Shown here one piece after another: positions 29,217 through 39,666 of a DNA stretch of 64,000 bases; within the stretch, counting starts at the first letter, position 1; each line of letters starts with the position of its first letter. Source of the stretch: Stenotrophomonas sp. Marseille-Q4652 (GTDB taxonomy: Bacteria > Pseudomonadota > Gammaproteobacteria > Xanthomonadales > Xanthomonadaceae); contig NZ_CAKAKE010000001.1 of NCBI RefSeq assembly GCF_916618915.1, positions 2,148,501 to 2,212,500 of the forward strand. The letters are read 5' to 3'. The translations under genes were made by a program, and so were the position numbers. The notes beneath the pieces were generated by a model. It saw only the letters and a program-made list of their open reading frames with translations, was not told the DNA's origin and did not search any database.

Positions 29217-30341
29217 ATGCTCAAACAACTCCGCACGGCTGCTGCCGTCGCGATGCTCTCCGTTGCGTCCTATGGCGTGGCGGTGGAAATGAATGCTTCG
29301 CACCCCGATACCTACGTGGTGCAGAAGGGCGACACGCTGTGGGACATCTCCGCGCGCTTCCTGAAGAAGCCGTGGCTGTGGCCGGAGATCTGGCAGGCGA
29401 ACCCGCAGATCCAGAACCCGCACCTGATCTACCCCGGCGACGTGCTGAGCCTGGCCTACCTGGACCGCGTCGTGGCCCGTCCGGGCCCGCGCCAGGACGC
29501 CCCGATCAACGCCATCCCGCTGGCTGACGTCGAACCGTTCCTGAAGAACCTGAGCGTGGTCGACAGCTTCGAGGAACTGCCCTACGTGGTGGGCCTGGAA
29601 GACAACCGCCTGCGCGCCAGCGCCGGCCAGTCGGCCTACATTGCCGGCCTTGACGCTGCCCAGCCGGGCCAGCGCTATGCCGTGGTGCGCCCGACCGTGC
29701 GCTTCGCCCAGCCCAAGCCGACCGAGGACCTGGACGCCTACGGCCGCGCGACCCCGGGCAGCGGCAACCTGTGGAGCAACTACATCCCGCAGGGCGACCG
29801 CAACGAGTTCCTCGGCTACGAACTGGCCCAGGTGAACGTGGGCACGATCACCCGCGCCGCCGGTGCCGGCAGCGACGTGGCCACCCTGCTGCTGCAGGAC
29901 AGCGACCGTGAAGTCCGCGCCGGCGACCGCCTGGTCCCGGTGCAGGCCAACCCGTATGACCTGCAGTTCATTCCGCATGCCCCGTCCAGCCAGGCGCTGG
30001 AAGCCGGTGCACGCGTGCTGGCGGTGGCCGATTCGTTCACCTCGGCCGGTCCGCGAAACGTGGTCGCCATCTCCGCCGGCGCCCGCGACGGCGTGGACAA
30101 CGGCACGGTGTTCTCGATCTGGCGCCAGGGCAGCCACGTCACCGACAAGAAGGGCCACCCGCAGTCCTCGCGCATGGACGATGCCATGGTCGCCGGTGCC
30201 GGCCGCTTCAGCCTGCCGGACGAGTACGCGGCCCACGCGATGGTGTTCCGCACCTTCGACAGGGTCAGCTACGCGCTGGTGATGGAAGCGGTGAAGCCGG
30301 CCCGCGTGGGTTACCAGGCCAAGCACCCCGACGCGCAGTAA
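29217..30341 (+). CDS. Exported LysM-domain protein
   Basis: 374 residues. A short signal peptide (AAAVAMLSVASYGVAVE) is followed by one LysM peptidoglycan-binding domain (about 32-80: YVVQKGDTLWDISARF through YPGDVLSLAYL). The remaining 290 residues have no catalytic motif I recognise. Proteins of this kind next to dprA in related genomes are usually annotated as LysM peptidoglycan-binding proteins; a role in the cell wall is inferred. It is divergent from def and followed by a strong terminator. Confidence 0.88.
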   Translation: MLKQLRTAAAVAMLSVASYGVAVEMNASHPDTYVVQKGDTLWDISARFLKKPWLWPEIWQANPQIQNPHLIYPGDVLSLAYLDRVVARPGPRQDAPINAIPLADVEPFLKNLSVVDSFEELPYVVGLEDNRLRASAGQSAYIAGLDAAQPGQRYAVVRPTVRFAQPKPTEDLDAYGRATPGSGNLWSNYIPQGDRNEFLGYELAQVNVGTITRAAGAGSDVATLLLQDSDREVRAGDRLVPVQANPYDLQFIPHAPSSQALEAGARVLAVADSFTSAGPRNVVAISAGARDGVDNGTVFSIWRQGSHVTDKKGHPQSSRMDDAMVAGAGRFSLPDEYAAHAMVFRTFDRVSYALVMEAVKPARVGYQAKHPDAQ

Positions 30342-30363
30342 GCGGCAAACCCTGACATACCCA

Positions 30364-30391
30364 GACGACGGCGCCCGAGGGCGCCGTCGTC
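30364..30391 (+). terminator. Terminator after the LysM gene
   Basis: GACGACGGCGCCC and GGGCGCCGTCGTC form a 13-bp perfect stem with a two-base GA gap, followed by GTTT. It lies 23 bases after the stop, and dprA begins 23 bases later. Confidence 0.75.
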
Positions 30392-30413
30392 GTTTCCGGC
30401 CGATGCTGGCGGG

Positions 30414-31580
30414 ATGACCGCCGCCGCCCGCCACTCCATCCAGCAAGCCCTGCTCGCCCTGGTCCTGGCCGCCGGCCCGACCGCGCCGCGACGCCACCTG
30501 CTCGAACGCTTTCCCGACCCGGCCCAGGCACTGGCGGCAGGGCCGGAAGCCTGGATCGCCGCCGGCTGCACCCAGGCCCAGCGCCAGGCGCTGGCCCATC
30601 CGGACCAGGCCACCGTCGAACGCACCATGGAATGGCTGGCCGCGCCCGGCCACCACCTGCTCGGCTGGCACGACCCGGACTATCCACCGTTGCTGCGGCA
30701 GGCGCCCTCGCCGCCCCTGGCGCTGTTTGTCGATGGCGGGCCGGCCCTGGCCTGGCACCCGGCGGTGGCCGTGGTCGGCAGCCGTTCGCCCAGCCCCGGG
30801 GGCCGCGACCACGCCCGGGACTTTGCCGCGCAGCTGGCCGCCTCCGGGCTGTCGGTGGCCAGCGGGCTGGCCTCCGGCGTGGATGCGGCCGCCCATCAGG
30901 CTGCCCTGGCCCGGGCGGATGGAATCACCGTAGCCGTCATCGGCACCGGAGCGGACATCGCCTACCCACGCCACCATGCCGGGCTGCAGGCGCGCATCGC
31001 CGAACGCGGCGCGGTGCTCAGCGAATACCCACCCGGGACCGGGCCGCGCAGCGGGCACTTCCCGGCCCGCAACCGGATCCTGGCCGGACTGGCGCTGGGC
31101 ACCGTGGTGATCGAGGCGGCCGAGCGGTCCGGGGCACTGATCACCGCCCGGCTGGCGGTCGAGGCGGGGCGCGAGGTGTTCGCCCTGCCCGGCTCGATCC
31201 ACAACCCGATGGCCCGCGGCTGCCACCGCCTGATCCGTGACGGGGTCCAGCTGGTGGAGTCGCCGGAAGAGATCGTGCAGACCCTCGCGCCCGTGGCCGC
31301 CCAACTGGCCTCGGCCTTGCGGATCCGCCTTCGCGCCCCCATCCATTGCCCGGAGCCGGCCCACGCGCCGGCCTACGCCCCACCGGACACCGACTACCAG
31401 CGATTGTGGAATGCGCTGGGTTACGACCCAACCGGTATGGATTCATTGATCGAGCGGACTGGATTGACGGCTGCAACGCTGTCCTCCATGCTGCTGGTCA
31501 TGGAACTGGAAGGACGGGTACTGGCCACCCATGGCCGCTACGTCCGCAAGACCAGTTCCTTCACCTCCCACAGCGTCTAG
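30414..31580 (+). CDS. dprA: DNA processing protein DprA
   Basis: 388 residues. It binds incoming single-stranded DNA and loads RecA during natural transformation. The central Rossmann-like domain shows VVGSRSPSPGGRDHARDF, SGLASGVDAAAHQAAL, VIGTGADIAYPRHH and FPARNRILAGLALGTVVIEA (about 115-290). A SAM-like domain precedes it and a C-terminal winged helix (about 320-385) follows, reading TDYQRLWNALGYDPTG. Length and order match the family. smg follows after 18 bases. Confidence 0.95.
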   Translation: MTAAARHSIQQALLALVLAAGPTAPRRHLLERFPDPAQALAAGPEAWIAAGCTQAQRQALAHPDQATVERTMEWLAAPGHHLLGWHDPDYPPLLRQAPSPPLALFVDGGPALAWHPAVAVVGSRSPSPGGRDHARDFAAQLAASGLSVASGLASGVDAAAHQAALARADGITVAVIGTGADIAYPRHHAGLQARIAERGAVLSEYPPGTGPRSGHFPARNRILAGLALGTVVIEAAERSGALITARLAVEAGREVFALPGSIHNPMARGCHRLIRDGVQLVESPEEIVQTLAPVAAQLASALRIRLRAPIHCPEPAHAPAYAPPDTDYQRLWNALGYDPTGMDSLIERTGLTAATLSSMLLVMELEGRVLATHGRYVRKTSSFTSHSV

Positions 31581-31598
31581 CGACGCAGGCCGAGGGCA

Positions 31599-32072
31599 AT
31601 GAAAGAGAGCATTCTGGATGTCCTGCTGTACCTGTTCGAACACTATTTCAGCGAGGACGCCGACCTCGTCCGGGATCGCGATTCCCTGCAGAACGGCCTG
31701 ATCCAGGCCGGCTTCAGCCCCACCGAGATCAGCAAGGCCTTCGACTGGCTCGATGCCCTGGCCGAGCAGCGCCCGGCACTGGCCCAGGCCCGCGTCGATG
31801 GCCCCGTGCGCATCTACCACGGTCCGGAGCTGGACAAGCTGGACGTGGACTGCCGTGGCTTCCTGCTGTTCCTGGAGCAGCACGGGGTGCTGGATGCCTG
31901 CCAGCGCGAACTCGTACTGGACCGGGCCATGGCCCTGGACCAGGACGAGCTGGACCTGGACGACCTCAAGTGGGTGGTGCTGATGGTGCTGTTCAACCAG
32001 CCCGGCGCCGAGGCGGCCTACGCCTGGATGGAAACCCAGATGTTCATCGACGAGCCCGAGCCACTGCACTGA
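31599..32072 (+). CDS. smg: Smg family protein (DUF494)
   Basis: 157 residues, all-helical and acidic, starting [17 protein letters not shown]. This matches the Smg/DUF494 family that sits between dprA and topA in many proteobacteria. The conserved block [19 protein letters not shown] is at about 69-88. Biochemical function is not established. It is 18 bases after dprA, so probably cotranscribed. Confidence 0.9.
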   Translation: MKESILDVLLYLFEHYFSEDADLVRDRDSLQNGLIQAGFSPTEISKAFDWLDALAEQRPALAQARVDGPVRIYHGPELDKLDVDCRGFLLFLEQHGVLDACQRELVLDRAMALDQDELDLDDLKWVVLMVLFNQPGAEAAYAWMETQMFIDEPEPLH

Positions 32073-32105
32073 ACCCGGGCAGCACCGACGCAAGGAGCGA
32101 CGGGC

Positions 32106-32813
32106 GTGATTGAGTGGTTCTACGCCGAGGGCGACCGCCAGCACCGCGGCCCCCTGGAAGACGCGCAACTGCGCGAGCTGTATCGATCCGGTCGCATCGG
32201 TGCCGACACCCTGGTGTGGCGCGACGGGCTGGCCAGCTGGCAGCCACTGGCCAGCCAGGCTGCCGAACTTGGACTTGAAGAACTGGCCCACGCCTCCGCC
32301 GCGGCCAGCCCTGCCGTGCCCCCGTCCCTGCAACCCACTGCCACGACCGCGCCCGCCGGGGCGCCGCCTGCCCGTGGCCTGTCAGGATGCGGCCTGGCCG
32401 CAGTGGTGGCGGCCGTCGTCGGCGTGGTCCTGCTGGCCCTGCTGGGCACCATGGCGGCCATCGCTGTGCCGGCGTACAAGCAGTACGTATTGCGCTCCCA
32501 GGTCGCCGAAGCGCTCGTCGAACTGGCTCCGCTCAAGGGGCGGATTGTCGAATTCGTGGACGAGAACGGCCGTTGCCCGGTCAAGGACGACGCGGGCTTC
32601 GGCCCGGCCGGGCGTCTGGCTGGCCGCCGCATCGGCAGCGTCCGCGTCGGCCGCTTCGACAACGGACACTGCGGCCTGGAGGCGCGACTGGACCTGCCGG
32701 GCAAGGCACTGCACGATGCCGCGCTCTGGCTCGACTACGACGCAGCCAGGCGCCGCTGGGAATGCAGCTCGGATGCCGATGACCGGTACCTTCCGGCCAG
32801 CTGCCGCGGCTGA
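32106..32813 (+). CDS. GYF_2-domain protein fused to a type IV pilin-like segment
   Basis: 235 residues from a GTG start (GGAG at 10 bases). Residues 1-55 form a GYF_2/DUF4339 domain (MIEWFYAEGDRQHRGPL, LVWRDGLASWQPL), normally a cytoplasmic peptide-binding module. After a Pro/Ala linker comes a hydrophobic helix (96-118) running into AAIAVPAYKQYVLRSQVAEAL (about 117-137), which matches the pilin helix AAIAIPAYQDYxxRSQVxEA. The C-terminal 90 residues resemble a small pilin head with four Cys. The prepilin peptidase site is absent and the residue aligned to pilin Glu5 is Val, so normal pilin processing is not expected. Probably a membrane-anchored, periplasm-facing protein. It pairs with the next GYF gene. 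Confidence 0.8.
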   Translation: MIEWFYAEGDRQHRGPLEDAQLRELYRSGRIGADTLVWRDGLASWQPLASQAAELGLEELAHASAAASPAVPPSLQPTATTAPAGAPPARGLSGCGLAAVVAAVVGVVLLALLGTMAAIAVPAYKQYVLRSQVAEALVELAPLKGRIVEFVDENGRCPVKDDAGFGPAGRLAGRRIGSVRVGRFDNGHCGLEARLDLPGKALHDAALWLDYDAARRRWECSSDADDRYLPASCRG

Positions 32814-32843
32814 CGCACGCCAACATCCAACAGGGGGAAACAG

Positions 32844-33758
32844 ATGAGTGAGTGGTATTACGCCGACGCCCGGCGCCAGCAGCATGGCCCGGTGTCCAGC
32901 GAGGAGCTGCGCGCGCACTTCGGTGCCGGCACCGTGGACCTGTCCACGCTGGTGTGGCGCGAAGGCATGGCGCAGTGGCAGCCGCTGTCCAGCATGGCTG
33001 CCGAACTGGACCTGCAGGAGCCGGCGCCCGCGCCGGAACCGCCTGAACCAACCTTCGGCATCGACCTGCGTGGCGACCTGAGCGCGATCGAGAACGGCAC
33101 CGCCACCTATACCCCCTACACCGCCCCCAGTGCCGACCTGCAGGCCAACAGCGCCATCGTGCTGGGCGGGGAGATCGTCCTGGCCGGTTTCTGGAAGCGG
33201 GTGGCGGCCTACTTCATCGACAGCGTGATCGTCGGCATCGGCGGCGCCGTCATCGGCATGATCGCCGGTGCAGTGATGGGCGTGGGCCTGCTATCACTGG
33301 GCGGCAATGCCAGCGGCCCGGGCTTCCTGCTGGTGCAGGTGGTGAACTACATGCTGTCCCTGGTCATCGGCGCGGCCTATTACGCCGGCTTCCATGCCTC
33401 CAGCGGCCGCGCCACGCCGGGCAAGATGGCCGTCGGCATCAAGGTCGTACGCCCCAACGGCGAAGGCATCACCCTGGCGCGCGGCATCGGCCGTTACTTC
33501 GCAGCGATCCTGAGCGGCCTGCTGCTGTGCATCGGCTACCTGATGGCGGCCTTCACCGAGCGCAAGCAGGGCCTGCACGACCTGCTCTGTGACACCCTAG
33601 TGGTGGACAAGTGGGCCTTCACCGAGCATCCGGAGTGGCAGCAGCGCAACCTGGGCACGGTGACCATCGTGATCCTGGCCCTGCTCGGCGTGGTCGCAGC
33701 GCTGCTGGTGCTGGGATTGCTGGCCATGATCGGAATGATGATGGCCACCCTCAGGTGA
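32844..33758 (+). CDS. GYF_2-domain and RDD-family membrane protein
   Basis: 304 residues. The N-terminal GYF_2 domain (1-55: SEWYYADARRQQHGPV, LVWREGMAQWQPL) is a close relative of the one in the preceding gene. An RDD domain follows (about 110-250), with LAGFWKRVAAYFIDSVIVG, GRATPGKMAVGIKVV and FTERKQGLHDLLCDTLVV, then a last membrane helix at about 275-300. RDD proteins are polytopic and some act as ion or antiporter-like transporters; function here is unknown. It starts 30 bases after the GYF-pilin gene with GGGGGAAA upstream, so the two form an operon. Confidence 0.88.
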   Translation: MSEWYYADARRQQHGPVSSEELRAHFGAGTVDLSTLVWREGMAQWQPLSSMAAELDLQEPAPAPEPPEPTFGIDLRGDLSAIENGTATYTPYTAPSADLQANSAIVLGGEIVLAGFWKRVAAYFIDSVIVGIGGAVIGMIAGAVMGVGLLSLGGNASGPGFLLVQVVNYMLSLVIGAAYYAGFHASSGRATPGKMAVGIKVVRPNGEGITLARGIGRYFAAILSGLLLCIGYLMAAFTERKQGLHDLLCDTLVVDKWAFTEHPEWQQRNLGTVTIVILALLGVVAALLVLGLLAMIGMMMATLR

Positions 33759-33760
33759 CC

Positions 33761-33850
33761 CACGCCGGGCCGTTGCTTGACAGTGGCGGCCCCGGCGTGA
33801 TTCCACTAGAAAAGGAAGAAAGCTGAACGCCCGGGCCCCGCCCCGGGCGT
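33761..33850 (+). terminator. Two consecutive hairpins between the RDD gene and topA
   Basis: The first hairpin pairs CACGCCGGG-CCG (33761-33772) with CGG-CCCCGGCGTG (33787-33799). The second pairs ACGCCCGGG (33827-33835) with CCCGGGCGT (33842-33850). Neither has a clear U-tract, but together they probably end the dprA-RDD transcript. Confidence 0.5.
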
Positions 33851-33945
33851 CGGCATGTCCAGATCCCTCGCCTCCGCTTCACTAACGTGGGCTTTTGAGC
33901 CACCCTAGCGCCCCCCGGGCGCCCCCTGCCCCAGAAAGAACCAAC

Positions 33946-36408
<2,463 letters not shown>

Positions 36409-36465
36409 CCCCTGCCGGGCGTGCGGGAGGATAATGGCCCGGCCTCTCCTTCCGTGGTTCCCGGC

Positions 36466-37026
36466 ATGAAAGAACTCGACCTCGCCAGCGCCATCGCCTG
36501 CCTGCACCAGGGCGGCGTGATGGCCTATCCCACCGAAGCCGTCTGGGGCCTGGGCTGCGATCCGCGCAACCATGCCGCGGTGAGCCGGCTGCTTGCGCTC
36601 AAGCAGCGGCCGGTGGAAAAGGGCCTGATCATGGTTGCCGCCGACATCGGCCAGCTGCAGCGCTGGGTGCGCCTGGACGCCCTGCCCGACGATCGCCGTG
36701 CCGAGGTGCTGGACAGCTGGCCCGGTCCCAATACCTGGATCATTCCCGCCGGCGAGCTGACCCCGGAGTGGATCCGCGGCGAACATGCCGGCGTGGCCGT
36801 GCGGGTCAGCGCCCACCCGCTGGTGGCCGCACTGTGCCGGGCCTGGCAGGGTCCGCTGGTTTCCACCAGCGCCAACCGCGCCGGCGAGCCGCCGGCACGC
36901 AGCCGCGACCAGCTCGACCCGGTCCTGCTGCAGGGCCTGGACGGCGTGCTCGATGGCGCTACCGGCGAGCTGGGCCAACCCACGCGCATCCGCGATGCAC
37001 TCAGCGGGGACACCCTGCGCCTCTGA
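36466..37026 (+). CDS. tsaC: Sua5/YciO/YrdC-family threonylcarbamoyl-AMP synthase (TsaC-like)
   Basis: 186 residues. It makes threonylcarbamoyl-AMP from Thr, bicarbonate and ATP for t6A37 tRNA modification. Seen are AYPTEAVWGLGCDP, LALKQRPVEKGLIMV with the conserved KxR and K residues, and PLVSTSANRAGEPP. Length equals the short TsaC (YrdC) type rather than long Sua5. The ATG at 36466 is used because the upstream codons lie next to the topA end. It stands alone 57 bases after topA. Confidence 0.9.
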   Translation: MKELDLASAIACLHQGGVMAYPTEAVWGLGCDPRNHAAVSRLLALKQRPVEKGLIMVAADIGQLQRWVRLDALPDDRRAEVLDSWPGPNTWIIPAGELTPEWIRGEHAGVAVRVSAHPLVAALCRAWQGPLVSTSANRAGEPPARSRDQLDPVLLQGLDGVLDGATGELGQPTRIRDALSGDTLRL

Positions 37027-37116
37027 GCGGGCGGCCGCCACGGCCGCATCACGGCGGCCCTCCCAGCATCAGCGTTGCGGTGTAATGGGCAAACCTGCGA
37101 TGCGAGGAGGGCGGAC

Positions 37117-37164
37117 ATGGTGATCGACGACAGCCGCAACACTGCGGCAGGGGTGTCCCCGTGA
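37117..37164 (+). CDS. 15-codon leader ORF translationally coupled to the next gene
   Basis: ATG GTG ATC ... CCG TGA encodes MVIDDSRNTAAGVSP. It has a near-consensus RBS (AGGAGGGCGGAC just before the ATG) and its TGA overlaps the GTG start of the following gene (GTGA). No homology is expected from such a short peptide. It may serve to load ribosomes on the downstream gene; the strong RBS is the only evidence that it is translated. Confidence 0.4.
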   Translation: MVIDDSRNTAAGVSP

Positions 37165-37887
37165 GCCGTCTGCTTGCTACCCATGGCGCGGTGCTGCTGC
37201 TGGCCGCGGCGTCGGCTTCAGCCATTGCCGCCGATCCCCCACCGGGCAACGTGCGCATCTACCGCTGCGTGGACAGCTCCGGCGCGGTCTCGCTGCAGGA
37301 CGAGCCCTGCCCGGGGTCGCGCCAGCAGGTGCTGGACATGCAGCGGCCCCAGGATCCGCCACCCCGCAGCACCCCGGCCGCCGCATCGGCCCAGGCCGAC
37401 AAACCGGCACGCGAGGTGCGTGAGATCCGGGTGGTCACCGTGCCGCCGCCGCGACCGATGTACGAATGCCTCACCCCCGACGGCGAGCGCTATACCAGCG
37501 ACAGCGCCGAGGGCAATCCGCGCCAGGTGCCGGTATGGGGCTATGCCGTGGCGCCCGCTCCCGGCCCTCGGCCGGGTGCTGGCCCGGGCCCGGGCCCGGG
37601 CCCGGGGTCGGGGTCGGGTCGGGCCGGGGCCGGGGCCGCGCCCGGGACCGCGGCCACCGGCGGGCGGGATCCGGCCCGGGCATGGCGTGGTCGTGCCGAT
37701 CGGGACGACCGTCGTGCGCGACAGCTGCCATGCACTGCCCCAGGCCGAGGTCTGCGCGCGGCTGCGTGACCGCCGCTGGGAGCTGATCCGCCGCTACAAC
37801 AGTGCGCTGCAGAGCGAGCGCGAGGAACTGGTGCGCGAGCAGCGCGGCATCGAGGCGCGGCTGGACCAGGACTGCGGCGGCACATGA
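37161..37887 (+). pseudogene. Secreted DUF4124-like protein, frameshifted in a GC-rich Gly/Pro tract
   Basis: The GTG-initiated frame has a signal peptide (LLATHGAVLLLAAASASAIAA) and a DUF4124-like segment (IYRCVDSSGAVSLQDEPCPG). It continues to a Pro/Gly/Ala-rich tract encoded by repeated GGGCCC/GGGGTC units at about 37575-37665. After the tract the coding pattern moves to the +1 frame: VVRDSCHALPQAEVCARLRDRRWELIRRYN to the stop at 37887. In the original frame translation ends at 37769 in low-quality sequence. The break could be slippage in the living cell or a sequencing error. The restored protein would have about 240 residues. Four bases overlap the next gene's ATG. Confidence 0.7.
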
Positions 37888-38490
37888 GCCGGCTGCCCCC
37901 GACCCTGCTGCTGATTGCCACCATGTCGGCGGCGCACGCCGGCGAGGTGGTGATCTACCGCTGCGTCGATGCCGGCGGCGCGCTGGCGATCCAGAACATG
38001 CCCTGCCCGGCACCCGGCAGAGCCGCCGGGTGATGCAGGCGCCGCAGCCTGCCGTCGTGCCGATGCCCCCAGCGCCGTTGCAGGCACAGGCGGCCCCGCT
38101 CCCGTCGCATGTGCCCGGACCAGTCAGACCCACGCCCACGCCGGAACCCGGACCACCGCCGGTGCCTGCGCCACCGCCGCCGCTGTTCCAGTGCAGCAGC
38201 CGCGACGGCGGGCAATACCTGCAGGAAGATCCCGAGCCGGTGCCACGCTGCGTGCCACTGCGTACCGTAGGCCTGGATGGCAACCGCGGACCGGTGCCGG
38301 TGAGGCCTGCGAGGTGGTGCGGGACCGATGCCAGCCGGTTGCCGCCGAGGCGCTGTGCGACAGCTGGAAGCAGCGCCTGGCCGAAGCCGGGATGCGCTGG
38401 CGGCTGGCCGGCAGCCGCGCCGGGGATGCCGATGGCGCCGAGTTCCAGCGCCTGCTGGCCGTCGTCCAGGCCAGCGACTGCCCGGGCTGA
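37884..38490 (+). pseudogene. Second DUF4124-like secreted protein with two frameshifts
   Basis: It starts MSRLPPTLLLIATMSAAHAG, a signal peptide, then VVIYRCVDAGGALAIQNMPCP, paralogous to the gene before it. The frame breaks near 38010-38020 (the next frame gives QSRRVMQAPQPAV, matching QQVLDMQRPQDP in the paralog) and again near 38295-38310 (the next frame gives ACEVVRDRCQPVAAEALCDSWKQRLAEAG to the stop at 38490). With both corrected the product has about 200 residues and four or more Cys in the C-terminal half. Function unknown; either a pseudogene or read errors in GC-rich DNA. Confidence 0.65.
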
Positions 38491-38503
38491 TCGCCGCGCG
38501 TGA

Positions 38504-39277
38504 TCAGAATCCGTAGCGCAGGAAACCGCCGTCCACGGCAATGCATTCGCCGGTGATGTAGCTGGAGGCCGGCAGGCACAGGAAACCGACGGCCGCGGCC
38601 ACTTCCTCCGGTTCGCCGATGCGGCGCATCGGCGTGCGCGCAATCACTTCCTCGTAGTAGTCCGGATCGGACAGCGGGCCGGAGGTACGGCGGGTGCGGA
38701 TGTACCAGGGCGCCACCGAGTTCACGCGAACGCCGTCCTCGGCCCATTCGCAGGCCAGGTTGCGGGTCATCTGCTGCATCGCCGCCTTGGTCATGCCGTA
38801 GACCACGCCGCTGCGCACGTGGGTGATGCCCGAGACCGAGCCGACATTGACGATGGCCGAGGACGCGTGCCGGGCCAGCAGCGGATGGGCATAGCGCGAC
38901 AGCTCGAAGGCCGAGAACAGGTTGGTCTCGAAGATGCCGCGCCACTCATCCTCGGAGTAGTCGTTGGCCGGCTTGGTGATGTTGCCGCCGGCGTTGTTGA
39001 CCAGCAGGTGCAGGCCGTCGGCGTGGTCCTCGACCCAGTCCAGGATCGCCTGACGGTCCTCATCATCGGAGACGTCGGCGGCCAGGCCGTGGATCTGCCG
39101 GTCGGGGAAGGCATCGGCCAGCTCGTCGCGCACGGTTTCCAGCATTCCCGCATCGCGTGCCACCAGCATCAGGTCGGCGCCGAAGCCGGCCAGCTCGCGG
39201 GCAATGGCCAGTCCGATGCCGGCGCTTGCCCCGGTGACCAACGCGGTCTGTCCATCCAATCGCCAACGCTGGCTCAC
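38504..39277 (-). CDS. Short-chain dehydrogenase/reductase (tropinone reductase-like)
   Basis: 257 residues, classical SDR. The NAD(P)-binding TGASAGIG is at about 15-22, LVNNAGG near 90, the catalytic Ser in NVGSVSG near 143, and the YxxxK pair in [10 protein letters not shown] near 158. It ends with [17 protein letters not shown], the normal SDR C-terminus. Substrate unknown. It is convergent with the DUF4124-like pair (13-base gap) and divergent from the small lipoprotein gene. Confidence 0.92.
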   Translation of the reverse strand: MSQRWRLDGQTALVTGASAGIGLAIARELAGFGADLMLVARDAGMLETVRDELADAFPDRQIHGLAADVSDDEDRQAILDWVEDHADGLHLLVNNAGGNITKPANDYSEDEWRGIFETNLFSAFELSRYAHPLLARHASSAIVNVGSVSGITHVRSGVVYGMTKAAMQQMTRNLACEWAEDGVRVNSVAPWYIRTRRTSGPLSDPDYYEEVIARTPMRRIGEPEEVAAAVGFLCLPASSYITGECIAVDGGFLRYGF

Positions 39278-39371
39278 CTGCTTCTCCTTCGTATCGTTCG
39301 CAATGCCACGCCCGGGAGAGGCCCGGGAGCGAGGGAGTAGGATACCGTCACCGTCCCGGGAGACCGCGCCG

Positions 39372-39599
39372 ATGAAGCTCCGTTATGCGCTGCTGCTGCC
39401 CCTGCTGACCGCCTGCCGGCCCGAACCGCCCTCGACCGAACGCCCGCCCGAGCCCCAGGCGACCGCGCTGCGCGAGGCCATGCAGCAGCCGCTGGAGCGG
39501 GCGCAGGCCGCCGACGCCGCCGTGCAGCAGGCCGCGCGTGCCCGCGACGCGGCACTGGAAGTGGCCACCGACACGCTGGCCGAAACCACAAAACAGTGA
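39372..39599 (+). CDS. Small outer- or inner-membrane lipoprotein
   Basis: 75 residues. [15 protein letters not shown] is a lipoprotein signal with lipobox LTAC (C15). The mature part is a short Ala/Gln/Glu-rich helix ([20 protein letters not shown] then [14 protein letters not shown]), probably a coiled coil. GGAG lies 12 bases before the ATG. No function recognised. A hairpin (GACGCCGCC with GGCGGCGTC, 39598-39620) overlaps the stop codon and may end the transcript. Confidence 0.75.
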   Translation: MKLRYALLLPLLTACRPEPPSTERPPEPQATALREAMQQPLERAQAADAAVQQAARARDAALEVATDTLAETTKQ

Positions 39600-39620
39600 C
39601 GCCGCCCCGAAGGCGGCGTC
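39598..39620 (+). terminator. Hairpin at the end of the small lipoprotein gene
   Basis: GACGCCGCC and GGCGGCGTC form a 9-bp stem with loop CCGAA. There is no U-tract on either strand, so it may act on either convergent transcript or only stabilise the RNA 3' end. Confidence 0.5.
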
Positions 39621-39666
39621 ATGCTGGCAGCAACTGGCGATCAGCCCTGCCCGCGGCAGGCGTGGA

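Noticed and set aside
24285..29292. Two long plus-strand frames (24285-26867 and 27211-29292) opposite the ArnT-like, rsmB, fmt and def genes
   Set aside because: Antisense to genes with intact motifs; low-complexity Gln/Arg/His translation.
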